A DNA stretch of 64,000 bases, from positions 1 through 64,000 of the forward strand of contig JAUXUK010000091.1 in the NCBI GenBank assembly GCA_030680805.1. The letters are read 5' to 3'. Positions 29,756 to 38,054 of this stretch are shown here, in pieces; within the stretch, counting starts at the first letter, position 1, and the number at the start of each line of letters is the position of its first letter. The translations under genes and the position numbers were made by a program. This DNA is from Sulfuritalea sp. (GTDB lineage Bacteria > Pseudomonadota > Gammaproteobacteria > Burkholderiales > Rhodocyclaceae). Below the pieces are notes generated by a model, which was not told where the DNA came from, did not search any database, and saw nothing but the letters and a program-made list of their open reading frames with translations.

Positions 29756-29806
29756 ATGCTACCAAGCAAGCGCTTGGTTGACAAGCCGACGGTGCGGGAG
29801 AAAAAT
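29756..29806. promoter_or_regulatory. Divergent promoters sharing one operator
   Basis: The leftward promoter is TTGTCA (29779-29784) - 17 bases - TAGCAT (29756-29761). The rightward promoter is TTGACA (29778-29783) - 17 bases - AAAAAT (29801-29806). Their -35 elements overlap. The imperfect palindrome CAAGCAAGCGCTTGGTTG (29763-29780, core CAAGCGCTTG) fills the leftward spacer and touches the rightward -35. A TetR repressor, probably the one at 32255-32866, could shut off both directions. Confidence 0.68.
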
Positions 29807-29854
29807 GCCCAGCTATCTTCCCGTACCTGCCGTCACGCAAGAAAAGGATTCGCC

Positions 29855-31507
29855 ATGATCCCGACCCCGCCCGTCCTCAGTGTCACGCATGAAGTCCTCA
29901 ATCAGGCTCATGCACTGCAGAACTACAACGCCTATGCCAAAAACCTGCCGCTGCAAGAGGCCGTGGCGCAGCAGGGTGCCGGCTGGGCGCAGGACTGGTT
30001 GACAGCGCGCGGCGCCGAAGTGGGCAGCGCGGAATGGATCGAGCATGGCCGCCTGGCCAACGTCAACCCGCCGCAACTGAGGCTGTTCGACCGCTACGGC
30101 AACCGCCGCGACGAGGTCGAGTTCCATCCTTCCTGGCACGAATGCCTCGGCTGGCTCAAGCGCCACGGCTGCGACACCGGGCCCTGGGCCGATCCCAAGC
30201 CGGGCGCGCACGTCGCCCGCGCCGCCGCCTACGTCATGTTCGCCGAGATCGAGGACGGTTCGTTGTGCCCGACCACCATGACCTACGGCGCCGTGCCGGT
30301 ACTGCGCCACGTGCCCAACATTGCCCGCGACTGGATGCCGAAACTGCTCTCGCGCGAATACGACAAGCGCTTCATTCCGGCGGCGCAAAAGAAGGGCGTG
30401 CTGATCGGCATGGGCCTCACCGAGAAGCAGGGCGGGTCCGACGTGCGCGCCAACACCACGCGCGCCGAACCGATGGGCGACGGCAGCTGGCGCATCACCG
30501 GCCACAAGTGGTTTCTTTCGGCGCCGATGTGCGACGCTTTCCTCGTCACCGCGCAATCGGCCAAGGGACTGTCCTGCTTCTTCGTGCCGCGCTGGACGCC
30601 GGACGGACGACTCAACGAACTGCGCATCCAGCGCTTCAAGGACAAGCTGGGTGACCGCTCCAATGCCGGCACCGAAGCCGAGTTCTGGGGCTCGCAGGGC
30701 TGGCTGGTCGGGGAGGAAGGACGCGGCATCCCGACCGTACTCGAGATGGGCGTCTATACGCGGCTCGACTGCGCCATCGGCAGCACCGGCATCATGCGCG
30801 GCGCGCTGTCGCAGGCGATGCACCATGCCGGCCTGCGCTCGGCCTTCGGCAAGCTGCTGCGCGACCAGCCGCTGATGATGAACGTGCTGGCCGACATGGC
30901 GCTCGAAACCGAAGCGGCGACAGCGCTGTCGATGCGCCTGGCGCGCGCCTTCGATGCGCATGAAGACGAGGCGGAAAACCTGCTGCGCCGCATCCTCACG
31001 CCAGTGGCGAAGTACTGGATCTGCAAGCGCTGTCCGACCCTGGTGGCCGAGGCGATGGAGGTGCATGGCGGCAACGGCTACGTCGATGAAGGTCCGATGC
31101 CGCGCCTGTTCCGCCAGAGCCCGCTCAATTCCATCTGGGAAGGTTCCGGCAACGTCATGTGCCTCGACACCTTGCGCGCCATGGGACGGCATCCGAAGAG
31201 CGTCGAGGTACTGGCAGCGGAGATCGCGCCGGCGCTGGGAAAGAACCGCGCCTTCGACAGCTTCGTCGCCAAGCTGAAGGACGGGCTCAGCAACCCGCAA
31301 GACATCGAAATCCGCTCGCGCGAACTGACGCAGGGCATTGCGCTGGCGATGCAGGGCGCGCTGCTGTTGCGCCACGCCCCGGCCAGCACCAGCGAAGCCT
31401 TCTGCGCCTCGCGGCTGACGCCCAGCCACTGGGGCACCACCTTCGGCACGCTGCCACCTTCCACCGACTTCGCGGCGATCCTCCAGCGTGCTTGGCCGCG
31501 TTCATGA
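29855..31507 (+). CDS. AidB-like acyl-CoA dehydrogenase
   Basis: A 550-residue member of the AidB branch of acyl-CoA dehydrogenases, close to E. coli AidB in length. Signatures include IGMGLTEKQGGSDVRANTTRA, LSAPMCDAFLVTAQ and the C-terminal HGGNGYVDEGPMPRLFRQSPLNSIWEGSGNVMCLD. AidB of E. coli is linked to alkylation response, but here the gene heads an operon with an enoyl-CoA hydratase and a TetR gene, divergent from beta-oxidation genes. A catabolic dehydrogenase role is therefore at least as likely. AAAAGGATT precedes the ATG. The stop overlaps the next start (ATGA). Confidence 0.88.
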   Translation: MIPTPPVLSVTHEVLNQAHALQNYNAYAKNLPLQEAVAQQGAGWAQDWLTARGAEVGSAEWIEHGRLANVNPPQLRLFDRYGNRRDEVEFHPSWHECLGWLKRHGCDTGPWADPKPGAHVARAAAYVMFAEIEDGSLCPTTMTYGAVPVLRHVPNIARDWMPKLLSREYDKRFIPAAQKKGVLIGMGLTEKQGGSDVRANTTRAEPMGDGSWRITGHKWFLSAPMCDAFLVTAQSAKGLSCFFVPRWTPDGRLNELRIQRFKDKLGDRSNAGTEAEFWGSQGWLVGEEGRGIPTVLEMGVYTRLDCAIGSTGIMRGALSQAMHHAGLRSAFGKLLRDQPLMMNVLADMALETEAATALSMRLARAFDAHEDEAENLLRRILTPVAKYWICKRCPTLVAEAMEVHGGNGYVDEGPMPRLFRQSPLNSIWEGSGNVMCLDTLRAMGRHPKSVEVLAAEIAPALGKNRAFDSFVAKLKDGLSNPQDIEIRSRELTQGIALAMQGALLLRHAPASTSEAFCASRLTPSHWGTTFGTLPPSTDFAAILQRAWPRS

Positions 31508-32274
31508 GCCTGCTGATCGAAAAGCGTGGCGCGGTCACCACAGTGACGATCAACCGTCCTGCCGCGCGCAATGCCATCGACCGTGCCACGGCGACGGCGC
31601 TGGCGGACGCCTTCCGCGCCTTCGACGCCGATCCCGATGCCGCCGTAGCGGTGCTGTGCGGTGCGCAAGGACACTTCTGCGCCGGAGCCGACCTCAAGTC
31701 CTTTGCCGCCAATCCGGATGAATGGCAACTGAGCGAGGAAGGCGACGCACCGCTGGGCCCGACCCGGATGCTGCTGTCGAAACCGGTCATCGCCGCCGTC
31801 TCCGGCTATGCGGTTGCCGGCGGACTCGAACTCGCGCTCTGGTGCGACCTGCGGGTGGTCGAAAAATCCGCCAGCCTCGGCGTGTTCTGCCGGCGCTGGG
31901 GCGTGCCGCTGATCGATGGCGGCACGATTCGCCTCTCGCGGCTGATTGGCCACTCGCGCGCGCTCGATCTGATCCTTACCGGCCGGGCAGTCGGCGCCGA
32001 CGAAGCGCTGGCCATCGGGCTGGTCAATCGCGTGGTGGAAGACGGCGAAGCGCGTGCAGCAGCCGAAGCGCTCGCCGCGCAGATTGCCGCCTTTCCGCAG
32101 ACCTGCATGCGCCATGACCGCCTGTCGAGCTACGAACAATGGGGACTTCCACTAACAGAAGCATTGAAGAACGAGTGTCGCCATGGCCGAATCTCGCTGG
32201 ACAGCGGCGATGCACAGTCCGGTGCCGACCGGTTTCGGGGAGGTGAAGGGCGCCATGGCCGCTTCGAAGAGTAA
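31504..32274 (+). CDS. Enoyl-CoA hydratase/isomerase family protein
   Basis: A 256-residue crotonase-family enzyme. The oxyanion-hole segments are GHFCAGADLKSFAA and SGYAVAGGLELALWCDLRVV. At the next catalytic position the sequence reads RRWGVPLIDGGTIRLSRLIG, as in several hydratases acting on short or branched acyl-CoAs. It overlaps the aidB-like stop by 4 bases and the TetR start by 20 bases. The reaction is hydration of an enoyl-CoA; the substrate is unknown. Confidence 0.9.
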   Translation: MSLLIEKRGAVTTVTINRPAARNAIDRATATALADAFRAFDADPDAAVAVLCGAQGHFCAGADLKSFAANPDEWQLSEEGDAPLGPTRMLLSKPVIAAVSGYAVAGGLELALWCDLRVVEKSASLGVFCRRWGVPLIDGGTIRLSRLIGHSRALDLILTGRAVGADEALAIGLVNRVVEDGEARAAAEALAAQIAAFPQTCMRHDRLSSYEQWGLPLTEALKNECRHGRISLDSGDAQSGADRFRGGEGRHGRFEE

Positions 32275-32866
32275 AATTGTCGCCACGCCGGAGGAGCCCA
32301 ATCGCCGCGGCGACATCGTGCGCGCCGCCGGGCGGCTGTTTCATGAAAAAGGCTATTCGGCGACCACCATCCGCGACATCGCCAATGCCGTAGGAATGCG
32401 CTCCGGGTCGCCCTTCTACCACTTCAAAACCAAGCACGACATGCTGCGTGCAGTGGTCATGGAAGGCATCGACGCAATCAGCCGCACTGTGTCGCAAGCG
32501 CTTGATCCGAAACTTTCGCCGCGCGCCCGATTCGAGGCCATGCTGCGCGCCCATCTGCGCCAGTTGCTGGGAGAAGAAGGCCGCGACTTCGCCGCCACCC
32601 TTCTTCATGAGAGCCGCCATCTCGATCCCGAAGCGCAAGCCGAGGTCGTGAGCTTGACGGATCGCTACGAAGCCATGTGGCAACAAGCCTTGAAAGATAT
32701 GAAACGGGCCGGCCTGCTGGACGACGACAGCCCGGTCGCGCGGCTATTCCTGATGGGAGCGCTGAACTGGACAGTGCAGTGGTATCGGCCGGACGGGTCG
32801 AAGAACATCGATCAGTTGGCGCGCCAGTTGGCTGAATTCGTGATCGGCAAGCCCGGGCACGCGTAG
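32255..32866 (+). CDS. TetR-family regulator
   Basis: A 203-residue TetR repressor with HTH GRLFHEKGYSATTIRDIANAVGMRSGSPFYHFKTKHDML. The start at 32255 (MAASKSKIV) has AGGTGAAGG 4-12 bases upstream; earlier in-frame starts would extend into the hydratase gene without homology. It ends the rightward operon. It is the natural candidate to bind the palindrome between the divergent promoters at 29.76-29.78 kb, with an acyl-CoA as likely effector. This is inference from position. Confidence 0.88.
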   Translation: MAASKSKIVATPEEPNRRGDIVRAAGRLFHEKGYSATTIRDIANAVGMRSGSPFYHFKTKHDMLRAVVMEGIDAISRTVSQALDPKLSPRARFEAMLRAHLRQLLGEEGRDFAATLLHESRHLDPEAQAEVVSLTDRYEAMWQQALKDMKRAGLLDDDSPVARLFLMGALNWTVQWYRPDGSKNIDQLARQLAEFVIGKPGHA

Positions 32867-32919
32867 CGAAATTTCTTTGCTCGGTCGCGCCGCCCGACAT
32901 TTCACCGGCTGAATCCGAT

Positions 32920-33570
32920 TCAGGAATTCTTCTTCGGGTAACCGACGGTCTGCGCCAGCAACACCTGCTGATCGTGCGTCAGGCCAAGCGCATCGGAGAT
33001 CGCCGCGCGGTCGATCCAGGCGCGGATCACCGTGGCCAGGCCTGCGCCGGCGGCGAACAGATACACGTTCTGCGCGATCGCACCGGCCGCGGCCGAAGCG
33101 AACGATTCGCGCTGCGCCACCGGAACCAGACCCATCCGGCCATGGTCGGCGACATAGACCAGATCGAGCGGCGCCTCATCGACAAAATCCTGGTAGCCGG
33201 TGACGCCTCTCAGATCGCTCGCCGCCACCAGGTGCAATGCGTGAGTCGCGGCGTCATAGCGGTAGGCGCCGAACGATAGCGCGACGAAGACGTCGATCTC
33301 CTGGGCATTCAAGGCCGAAGGCGCGGTGCGTCCGCCGTCGTCCCGGTTGATTCCACAGGCGGCCCAAAGCAAATTCGACAGCACAGGCAGCGGCAATGGT
33401 TTGCGTGCAAAGTCACGCGACGACTGGCGCCGACCCAGCGCTTCCATCAGCGGGAGTCCGCCTTGCTTGACCGGCGGCGGCAGCGCGATCGATTTTGTCG
33501 AGCGACCCGTGGCTGGCTTCGGCCGCAAGGCGCCCATCATGCCGAGCGCAAGTTTGGTCAAGGTAGTCAT
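32920..33570 (-). CDS. SagB/ThcOx-type nitroreductase
   Basis: A 216-residue FMN-dependent nitroreductase-fold protein. The segments LMEALGRRQSSRDFARKPLP, LSNLLWAACGINRDDGGRTAPSALNAQE and AIAQNVYLFAAGAGLATVIRAW are typical of the SagB-like subgroup. There is no peptide-modification cluster nearby, so it is probably a stand-alone redox enzyme of unknown substrate. The basic, hydrophobic N-terminus (TKLALGMMGAL) might be a short signal or anchor. A strong ribosome-binding site (GAGGAGAGGG) precedes the ATG. Confidence 0.85.
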   Translation of the reverse strand: MTTLTKLALGMMGALRPKPATGRSTKSIALPPPVKQGGLPLMEALGRRQSSRDFARKPLPLPVLSNLLWAACGINRDDGGRTAPSALNAQEIDVFVALSFGAYRYDAATHALHLVAASDLRGVTGYQDFVDEAPLDLVYVADHGRMGLVPVAQRESFASAAAGAIAQNVYLFAAGAGLATVIRAWIDRAAISDALGLTHDQQVLLAQTVGYPKKNS

Positions 33571-33865
33571 TGTTTCCCTCTCCTCATTTCCGATGCCGAC
33601 ATGCTGCCACCGCGCAAGGAAACCTGGTCAACAAAAAAATCCGGCGAGATCGCTCAGGCCGGAATTCGAAAGCCCCACATTGCGTGGGGAGGGAGGAGAG
33701 GATTGCGGGCCGGTCGCATACCAAACCGCCCTGCATTGGGGAAAAGAATACGGTAGCCGGACGGGGCATGGAATACCGGCAAGCTCGTATTTTGACTACC
33801 CGGTTTCGGGTAGTAGCGAAGCAGAAGTCCGATCGCGGGATTGCGATACCACCACGCAGGCAGGC
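33571..33865. other. Intergenic region without a recognisable gene
   Basis: The 295-base gap between the SagB-like gene start and the NlpC/P60 gene end. It contains a small inverted repeat, CCCCAC-ATTGC-GTGGGG (33673-33689), and an AT-richer stretch near 33620-33650 that may belong to the SagB-gene promoter. I see no ORF with homology, no tRNA and no full repeat copy. Confidence 0.5.
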
Positions 33866-34411
33866 TCAGTCGAAATACGTCCGGCCTTCCTCGAAACGCG
33901 CCGCGAACCAGCCGTTCCTGAGGCTCTCGGTACGCACCTTGCCGCGACTGCTGGGGGCATGCACGAAGCGGTCGTCGCCGATGTAGATGCCGACGTGCGA
34001 ATAGGATTTGTTGCGCGTATTGAAGAAGACCAGGTCGCCGGGCCGCAACTGATCTGCCGCCACCGGCTTGCCCAGCCGAGCCAGATCAGCCGCCGAGCCG
34101 GCAAGCTGCATGTCGGCCGACTTCTGGTAGACATAGCTGACCATGCCGCTGCAGTCCAGTCCGGCTTCCGGGTTTTTGCCGCCGAAACGGTAGCCGGTTT
34201 CGATCAGCCCGAGCGCAAACAGCACGACATCGTTGGCTTTGCCGTTGATGCTCGCCGTATCGCCAGCGCCGACTTCCTGGGTTTCTCCGCCGGTTCTCGA
34301 CAAAACCACCGGCGCCGGCGATTGCGAACCATAGGACAGCACGCCGCAGGCGCCCAGCACCAGTGTTGAACTGGCGAGCAGGGCCGCGAGCGAATGGCGG
34401 GGAGCAGGCAT
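33866..34411 (-). CDS. NlpC/P60 cell-wall endopeptidase, lipoprotein
   Basis: A 181-residue C40-family peptidase that probably cleaves peptidoglycan stem peptides at the periplasmic face. A lipoprotein signal ends in the lipobox LGAC (Cys22). The catalytic Cys is in GLDCSGMVSYVY and the His in SYSHVGIYIGDDRFVHAPS. Between the lipobox and the catalytic domain lies a linker holding an in-frame dispersed repeat (EVGAGDTASIN). Members of this size resemble E. coli Spr/MepS. It is divergent from the alcohol dehydrogenase gene, 59 bases apart. Confidence 0.9.
   Translation of the reverse strand: MPAPRHSLAALLASSTLVLGACGVLSYGSQSPAPVVLSRTGGETQEVGAGDTASINGKANDVVLFALGLIETGYRFGGKNPEAGLDCSGMVSYVYQKSADMQLAGSAADLARLGKPVAADQLRPGDLVFFNTRNKSYSHVGIYIGDDRFVHAPSSRGKVRTESLRNGWFAARFEEGRTYFD
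34253..34275 (-). repeat. VGAGDTA repeat in the NlpC/P60 linker
   Basis: Reverse-complement copy of the repeat core with one change (GAT for GAC). In frame it encodes VGAGDTA between the lipid-anchor region and the catalytic domain. Confidence 0.8.
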
Positions 34412-34470
34412 GGCCCCAAATCTAATCCGTTACACTGATGCGAATTAACCCAAGCAAGGCAGAAAACCTC

Positions 34471-35601
34471 ATGCAAATCCGCGCCGCCGTCCTCAGCCAG
34501 ATGGAACTGCCACGCCCCTATGCGCAGACGCGACCGATTGCGATCGAGACCGTGAACCTCGCCGGCCCCGGCCCCAATGAAGTCCTGGTCCGCATTACCG
34601 GCGCCGGCCTGTGCCACTCCGACCTGTCGATCGTCAATGGCGACCGTCCGCGCCCGATGCCGATGGCGCTCGGCCACGAAGCCGCCGGGATCGTCGAGGA
34701 AACCGGCCCCGGCGTGACCGACCTGGTGCGCGGCGATTCCGTGGCGCTGGTCTTCGTTCCCAGTTGCGGCCATTGCCTGCCCTGCCTCGAAGGCCGCCCC
34801 GCCCTGTGCGAGCCGGGCGCGGTCGCCAACACCGCCGGCACCATGGTCGGCGGCCACCGTCATCTGTCGCGGGCCGACGGCACCGCGGTGAATCATCAAG
34901 TCGGTGTTTCCTGCTTCGCCGAATATGCAGTGTGCAATCGCGGCAGCCTGGTCAAGGTGATCCCCGACCTGCCGCCGGACGTGGCCGCGATCTTCGGTTG
35001 CGCGGTGCTGACCGGCGTCGGTGCGGCGATCAATTCGGCACAGATCAAGCTCGGGCAGACGGTGGCAGTGATCGGCCTCGGTGGCGTCGGCCTCTCCGCC
35101 GTGCTCGGCGCGCTCGCCGCCGGCGCACGCGAAGTGATCGCCATCGATACCCTGCCCTCGAAACTCGAAACCGCGCTGGCGCTCGGCGCGACGCGCGCCT
35201 TCCGTGCCGACGACCCCGACCTCGTCGCCCAGATCAAGGCCGCGACCCGGGGCGGCGTGGATGTCGCCATCGAGGCGGCGAGCGCGGTGGCGGCACTCGA
35301 CCTCGCCTACAAGATGACCCGGCGCGGCGGCACCACCGTCACCTGCAGCCTGCCACCGCCGTCGCACACCTTCAACGTGCCGGCCGTGAATCTGGTCGCT
35401 GAGGAGCGCACGCTGAAAGGCTGCTACCTCGGCTCGGCCGTGCCGGCGCGCGACATTCCGCACTACATCGACTTGTACAAGGCCGGCCGCCTTCCGGTGG
35501 ACAAGCTGATCACGCATCGCCTGAAGCTCGACCAGATCAACGAGGGCTTCGACCGCCTGGCCTCCGGCGAGGCCGTGCGCCAAGTGATCTTGTTTGACTG
35601 A
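34471..35601 (+). CDS. Zinc-dependent alcohol dehydrogenase
   Basis: A 376-residue medium-chain dehydrogenase. Catalytic zinc ligands are in GLCHSDLS and GHEAAGIVEE; structural zinc cysteines are in CGHCLPCLEGRPALC; the NAD(P) motif is GLGGVGLS. It resembles the class III-like / Rxyl_3153-type group of alcohol dehydrogenases. The substrate is uncertain. AAGG lies about 14 bases upstream of the ATG, a weak site. No operon partner is obvious; a palindromic repeat follows it. Confidence 0.88.
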   Translation: MQIRAAVLSQMELPRPYAQTRPIAIETVNLAGPGPNEVLVRITGAGLCHSDLSIVNGDRPRPMPMALGHEAAGIVEETGPGVTDLVRGDSVALVFVPSCGHCLPCLEGRPALCEPGAVANTAGTMVGGHRHLSRADGTAVNHQVGVSCFAEYAVCNRGSLVKVIPDLPPDVAAIFGCAVLTGVGAAINSAQIKLGQTVAVIGLGGVGLSAVLGALAAGAREVIAIDTLPSKLETALALGATRAFRADDPDLVAQIKAATRGGVDVAIEAASAVAALDLAYKMTRRGGTTVTCSLPPPSHTFNVPAVNLVAEERTLKGCYLGSAVPARDIPHYIDLYKAGRLPVDKLITHRLKLDQINEGFDRLASGEAVRQVILFD

Positions 35602-35618
35602 CTGATGGAAAAAGCTTT

Positions 35619-35724
35619 ACCGCGGAGGCGCAGAGGCGCAGAGAAAGGCGTCGCAGAGAAAACCTTTCATTGGCGAAACATTGCTTTTCTCTGCGTTACC
35701 TCTGCGCCTCCGCGCCTCTGCGGT
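35619..35724. repeat. GCAGAGGCG-type palindromic repeat, copy 2
   Basis: A roughly 106-bp inverted repeat ending ACCGCGGAGGCGCAGAGG and its near complement ending GCCTCTGCGGT. It fills nearly all of the gap between the alcohol dehydrogenase and metK. Its right end reads GGTGAGG, which lies 8 bases before the metK ATG and looks like the metK ribosome-binding site. Confidence 0.85.
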
Positions 35725-35735
35725 GAGGTTTTGTC

Positions 35736-36914
35736 ATGAACGCACGATCCTATCTATTCACCTCCGAATCCGTTTCGGAGGGCCATCCGGACAAGCTTGC
35801 CGACCAGATTTCGGACGCGATCCTCGATGCCTTTCTGGCCCGCGAAGCGACGGCCAAGGTCGCCTGCGAAACCCTCGTCGCCGACAACCTGATCGTCATT
35901 GCCGGCGAGTTCAGGACTTCCGACGAGGCCTTGTTCCAGGATGTCCGCAGCCGCGCCGCCGAGATCGCCCGCCAGGTGCTGCGCGATGCCGGCTACCGGG
36001 ATGCCGCGACCGGCATCGACCCCGAGCACTGCGAGGTCCAGGTGCGTTTCAACCACCAGTCGATCCAGATCAACAAGGGCGTGGTTCATGCCGACGGCAC
36101 GCTCGGCGCCGGCGACCAGGGTCTGATGTTCGGCTATGCCTGCGACGAAACGCCGGACCTGATGCCCTACCCGATCTGGCTGGCGCATCGCCTCGTCAAG
36201 CGCCAGGCGGAACTCAGGAAATCCGGCGCCCTGCCCTGGCTGCGCCCCGATGCCAAGAGCCAGGTGACGGTACTCTACGAAGGCCACAAGGTGGCCGGCA
36301 TCGCCGACGTGGTGGTCTCGACGCAGATCCAAAGCGGCCTCGATCCGGCGTGGGTGACGCGGGAAGTCACGCGCGAAATCATCGATCCGCTGCTGCCGCA
36401 GAAGCTGCGCACGGCGGACTTCCGCCTCTGGGTCAATCCGGCCGGCCCCTTCGAGATCGGCGGACCCAACGGCGACACCGGTCTCACCGGGCGCAAGATC
36501 ATCGTCGATACCTACGGCGGCTCCTGCCCGCATGGCGGCGGCGCCTTCTCCGGCAAGGACCCGAGCAAGGTCGATCGCTCGGCGGCCTACATGGCGCGCT
36601 ACATCGCCAAGAACATCGTCGCCGCCGGCATCGCCCGGCGCTGCCTGATACAGATTGCCTACGCCATCGGCGTCGCCGACCCGGTATCGGTGATGATCGA
36701 TACGCAAGGCACGGGCACGGTATCCTACGAAGTGTTGGAAGCAGCGGTAAGGAAAGTCTTCCGCCTGACGCCGAGCGGCATCATCGCCATGCTCGACCTG
36801 GCGCGGCCGATCTACCGCCAGACAGCCGCCTACGGCCACTTCGGCCGCGGCGATATCGAGCTGAGCTGGGAACGGACGGATCAGACGGCGGCGCTGAAGG
36901 CAGCGCTGGCCTGA
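35736..36914 (+). CDS. metK: S-adenosylmethionine synthetase
   Basis: A 392-residue enzyme making S-adenosylmethionine from ATP and methionine. Motifs are [20 protein letters not shown] at the N-terminus, [16 protein letters not shown], and the P-loop-like [19 protein letters not shown]. Length is standard. The leader contains the large palindromic repeat and no SAM riboswitch that I can recognise. The ribosome-binding site appears to come from the repeat end. Confidence 0.97.
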   Translation: MNARSYLFTSESVSEGHPDKLADQISDAILDAFLAREATAKVACETLVADNLIVIAGEFRTSDEALFQDVRSRAAEIARQVLRDAGYRDAATGIDPEHCEVQVRFNHQSIQINKGVVHADGTLGAGDQGLMFGYACDETPDLMPYPIWLAHRLVKRQAELRKSGALPWLRPDAKSQVTVLYEGHKVAGIADVVVSTQIQSGLDPAWVTREVTREIIDPLLPQKLRTADFRLWVNPAGPFEIGGPNGDTGLTGRKIIVDTYGGSCPHGGGAFSGKDPSKVDRSAAYMARYIAKNIVAAGIARRCLIQIAYAIGVADPVSVMIDTQGTGTVSYEVLEAAVRKVFRLTPSGIIAMLDLARPIYRQTAAYGHFGRGDIELSWERTDQTAALKAALA

Positions 36915-36934
36915 GAACGATCGGGGAGAACAAA

Positions 36935-37441
36935 ATGTCGAAGTTTCTTGTATCCGCCGCCGCCGCGCTGCTGCTGTCAGCCTGCAGCAGCACCCATACC
37001 GTCAGCGTCCAGACCGGCGCCGCCGGCACGCTGATCGAAGCAAAGCAGGTCGCTGCTCTGGTCTATGCGCAGGCACCCGACTCGGAAATCGACAAGCTGC
37101 TTTATTCCGGAGGCGATCTCACCCGCGCCATCAAGCGCCTGCGCGACCGCTATCCGCAACTCAAGCCGTGGCTCGACCAGGGAGTCATCGGCAACACCAG
37201 CAGTGGTTTCGTCGCGCTGCGCGAGCCCGCCCGGCGGGAGCAGGTGCGCGAGCTCTTGCGGGCCGAGAACCGCGACCGGGCGCTACTGCACAATCGCGCT
37301 TCCGAGGCGGTGGGGCACGGCGGGGAAAGTCTGGACATCTGGCTGCCCTACGCGTCGCATTCCTTCGGCAAGGAGTGGATAACGCAGGGGCAAGCAGGAT
37401 GGTGGTGGCTGAACGAACAGCGGCAGTGGGTGCAGAAGTAG
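36935..37441 (+). CDS. DUF1318 (YdbL-like) lipoprotein
   Basis: A 168-residue protein with a lipoprotein signal (lipobox LSAC, Cys17). The C-terminal half carries the DUF1318 pattern GVIGNTSSGFVALREP followed by VRELLRAENRDRALLHNRAS. DUF1318 proteins are periplasmic, often encoded beside AsmA-like YdbH and YnbE, but those are absent here. The role is unknown, probably envelope maintenance. GGGGAGA lies 6 bases before the ATG, and metK ends 20 bases upstream. Confidence 0.78.
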   Translation: MSKFLVSAAAALLLSACSSTHTVSVQTGAAGTLIEAKQVAALVYAQAPDSEIDKLLYSGGDLTRAIKRLRDRYPQLKPWLDQGVIGNTSSGFVALREPARREQVRELLRAENRDRALLHNRASEAVGHGGESLDIWLPYASHSFGKEWITQGQAGWWWLNEQRQWVQK

Positions 37442-37477
37442 GATCGCGCACCTGCCGTTCGGGTTGGCTGGAATGCG

Positions 37478-37912
37478 CTAAGTCGCGGACGGTACCTCGC
37501 GCTTGCTGCCGTCATCGTTGATCGCGACGTAGGTGAACTGCGCTTCGGTCACCTTGACCACCACCGGATTGGCCGGATGGCGCTCGGCAAAGACTTGTAT
37601 GTCCACGGTGATCGAGGTGCGGCCGACTTTCACGATTTCAGCGTAGAAGCTGACGATGTCGCCGACCGAGATCGGCTGCTTGAACAGGAAGGAGTTCACC
37701 GCCACGGTGGCGATGCGGCCGCGCGCGCGGCGCATGGCGGGAATTGCCGCGGCGACGTCGCATTGCGCCATGACCCAGCCGCCGAAGATGTCGCCGTTGC
37801 CGTTCATGTCGGCCGGCATCGGCATCACGCGCAGCACCGGCTCGCGTCCGTCTGCCTTGCATACCGGGGATTCCGCTTCGCGGACCGGTATCTTCACTCC
37901 TTCGTGGCCCAT
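37478..37912 (-). CDS. YciA-like acyl-CoA thioesterase
   Basis: A 144-residue hotdog-fold thioesterase hydrolysing acyl-CoA. The family block MPADMNGNGDIFGGWVMAQCD includes the catalytic Asp, and FLFKQPISVGDIVSFYAEIVKVGRTSI follows. Members normally start close to the block LRVMPMPAD. Here about 27 residues precede it, and most are encoded by a REP-like hairpin (37862-37890). The ATG overlaps the stop of a fadB-like relic (TGATG), so the gene was once coupled to a beta-oxidation gene. A shorter internal start at the ATG of MPMPAD cannot be excluded. Confidence 0.86.
   Translation of the reverse strand: MGHEGVKIPVREAESPVCKADGREPVLRVMPMPADMNGNGDIFGGWVMAQCDVAAAIPAMRRARGRIATVAVNSFLFKQPISVGDIVSFYAEIVKVGRTSITVDIQVFAERHPANPVVVKVTEAQFTYVAINDDGSKREVPSAT
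37862..37890. repeat. REP-like hairpin, copy 3, inside a coding region
   Basis: A 29-bp element with outer stem TACCGG / CCGGTA and the same inner stem as copies 1 and 2. It is read in frame as part of the N-terminal extension of the thioesterase. Confidence 0.72.
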
Positions 37913-37974
37913 CAGCGTTTTCCGTTCTCGAGATAGTTCATCGGCCCGCCAGTATACGGCGCAAAGCCGGTGCC
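37912..37974 (-). pseudogene. Relic of a fadB-like gene, 3' end only
   Basis: The minus strand encodes VGTGFAPYTGGPMNYLENGK followed by Arg and a stop. This is the conserved C-terminus of the fatty-oxidation complex alpha subunit; the intact fadB 2 kb away ends GTGFAPYTGGPMNYMANK. Bases 37934-37974 match 39945-39985 at 37 of 41 positions, and all four differences are third-codon changes. Nothing upstream of this stretch resembles fadB. The relic stop overlaps the thioesterase start. Confidence 0.8.
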
Positions 37975-38054
37975 CACTTCTTCAGGCGAGCAAGAATCGG
38001 GTGGCGCGGCCCGAGCGCATCCCCGATACTGTGTCCCTCGCCCGGAATCCGCAC

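Noticed and set aside
32909-32923. Inverted repeat CTGAATC-C-GATTCAG as a terminator
   Set aside because: The one-base loop cannot form a stable hairpin as drawn and no T run follows.
35602-35735. SAM riboswitch upstream of metK
   Set aside because: The leader is almost fully taken up by a palindromic repeat that also occurs at 8156, and no SAM-I/SAM-II consensus pieces are visible.
36100-36125. GAGDQG in metK as a possible VGAGDTA repeat
   Set aside because: GAGDQG is a universally conserved MetK motif, and the DNA does not match the repeat core.
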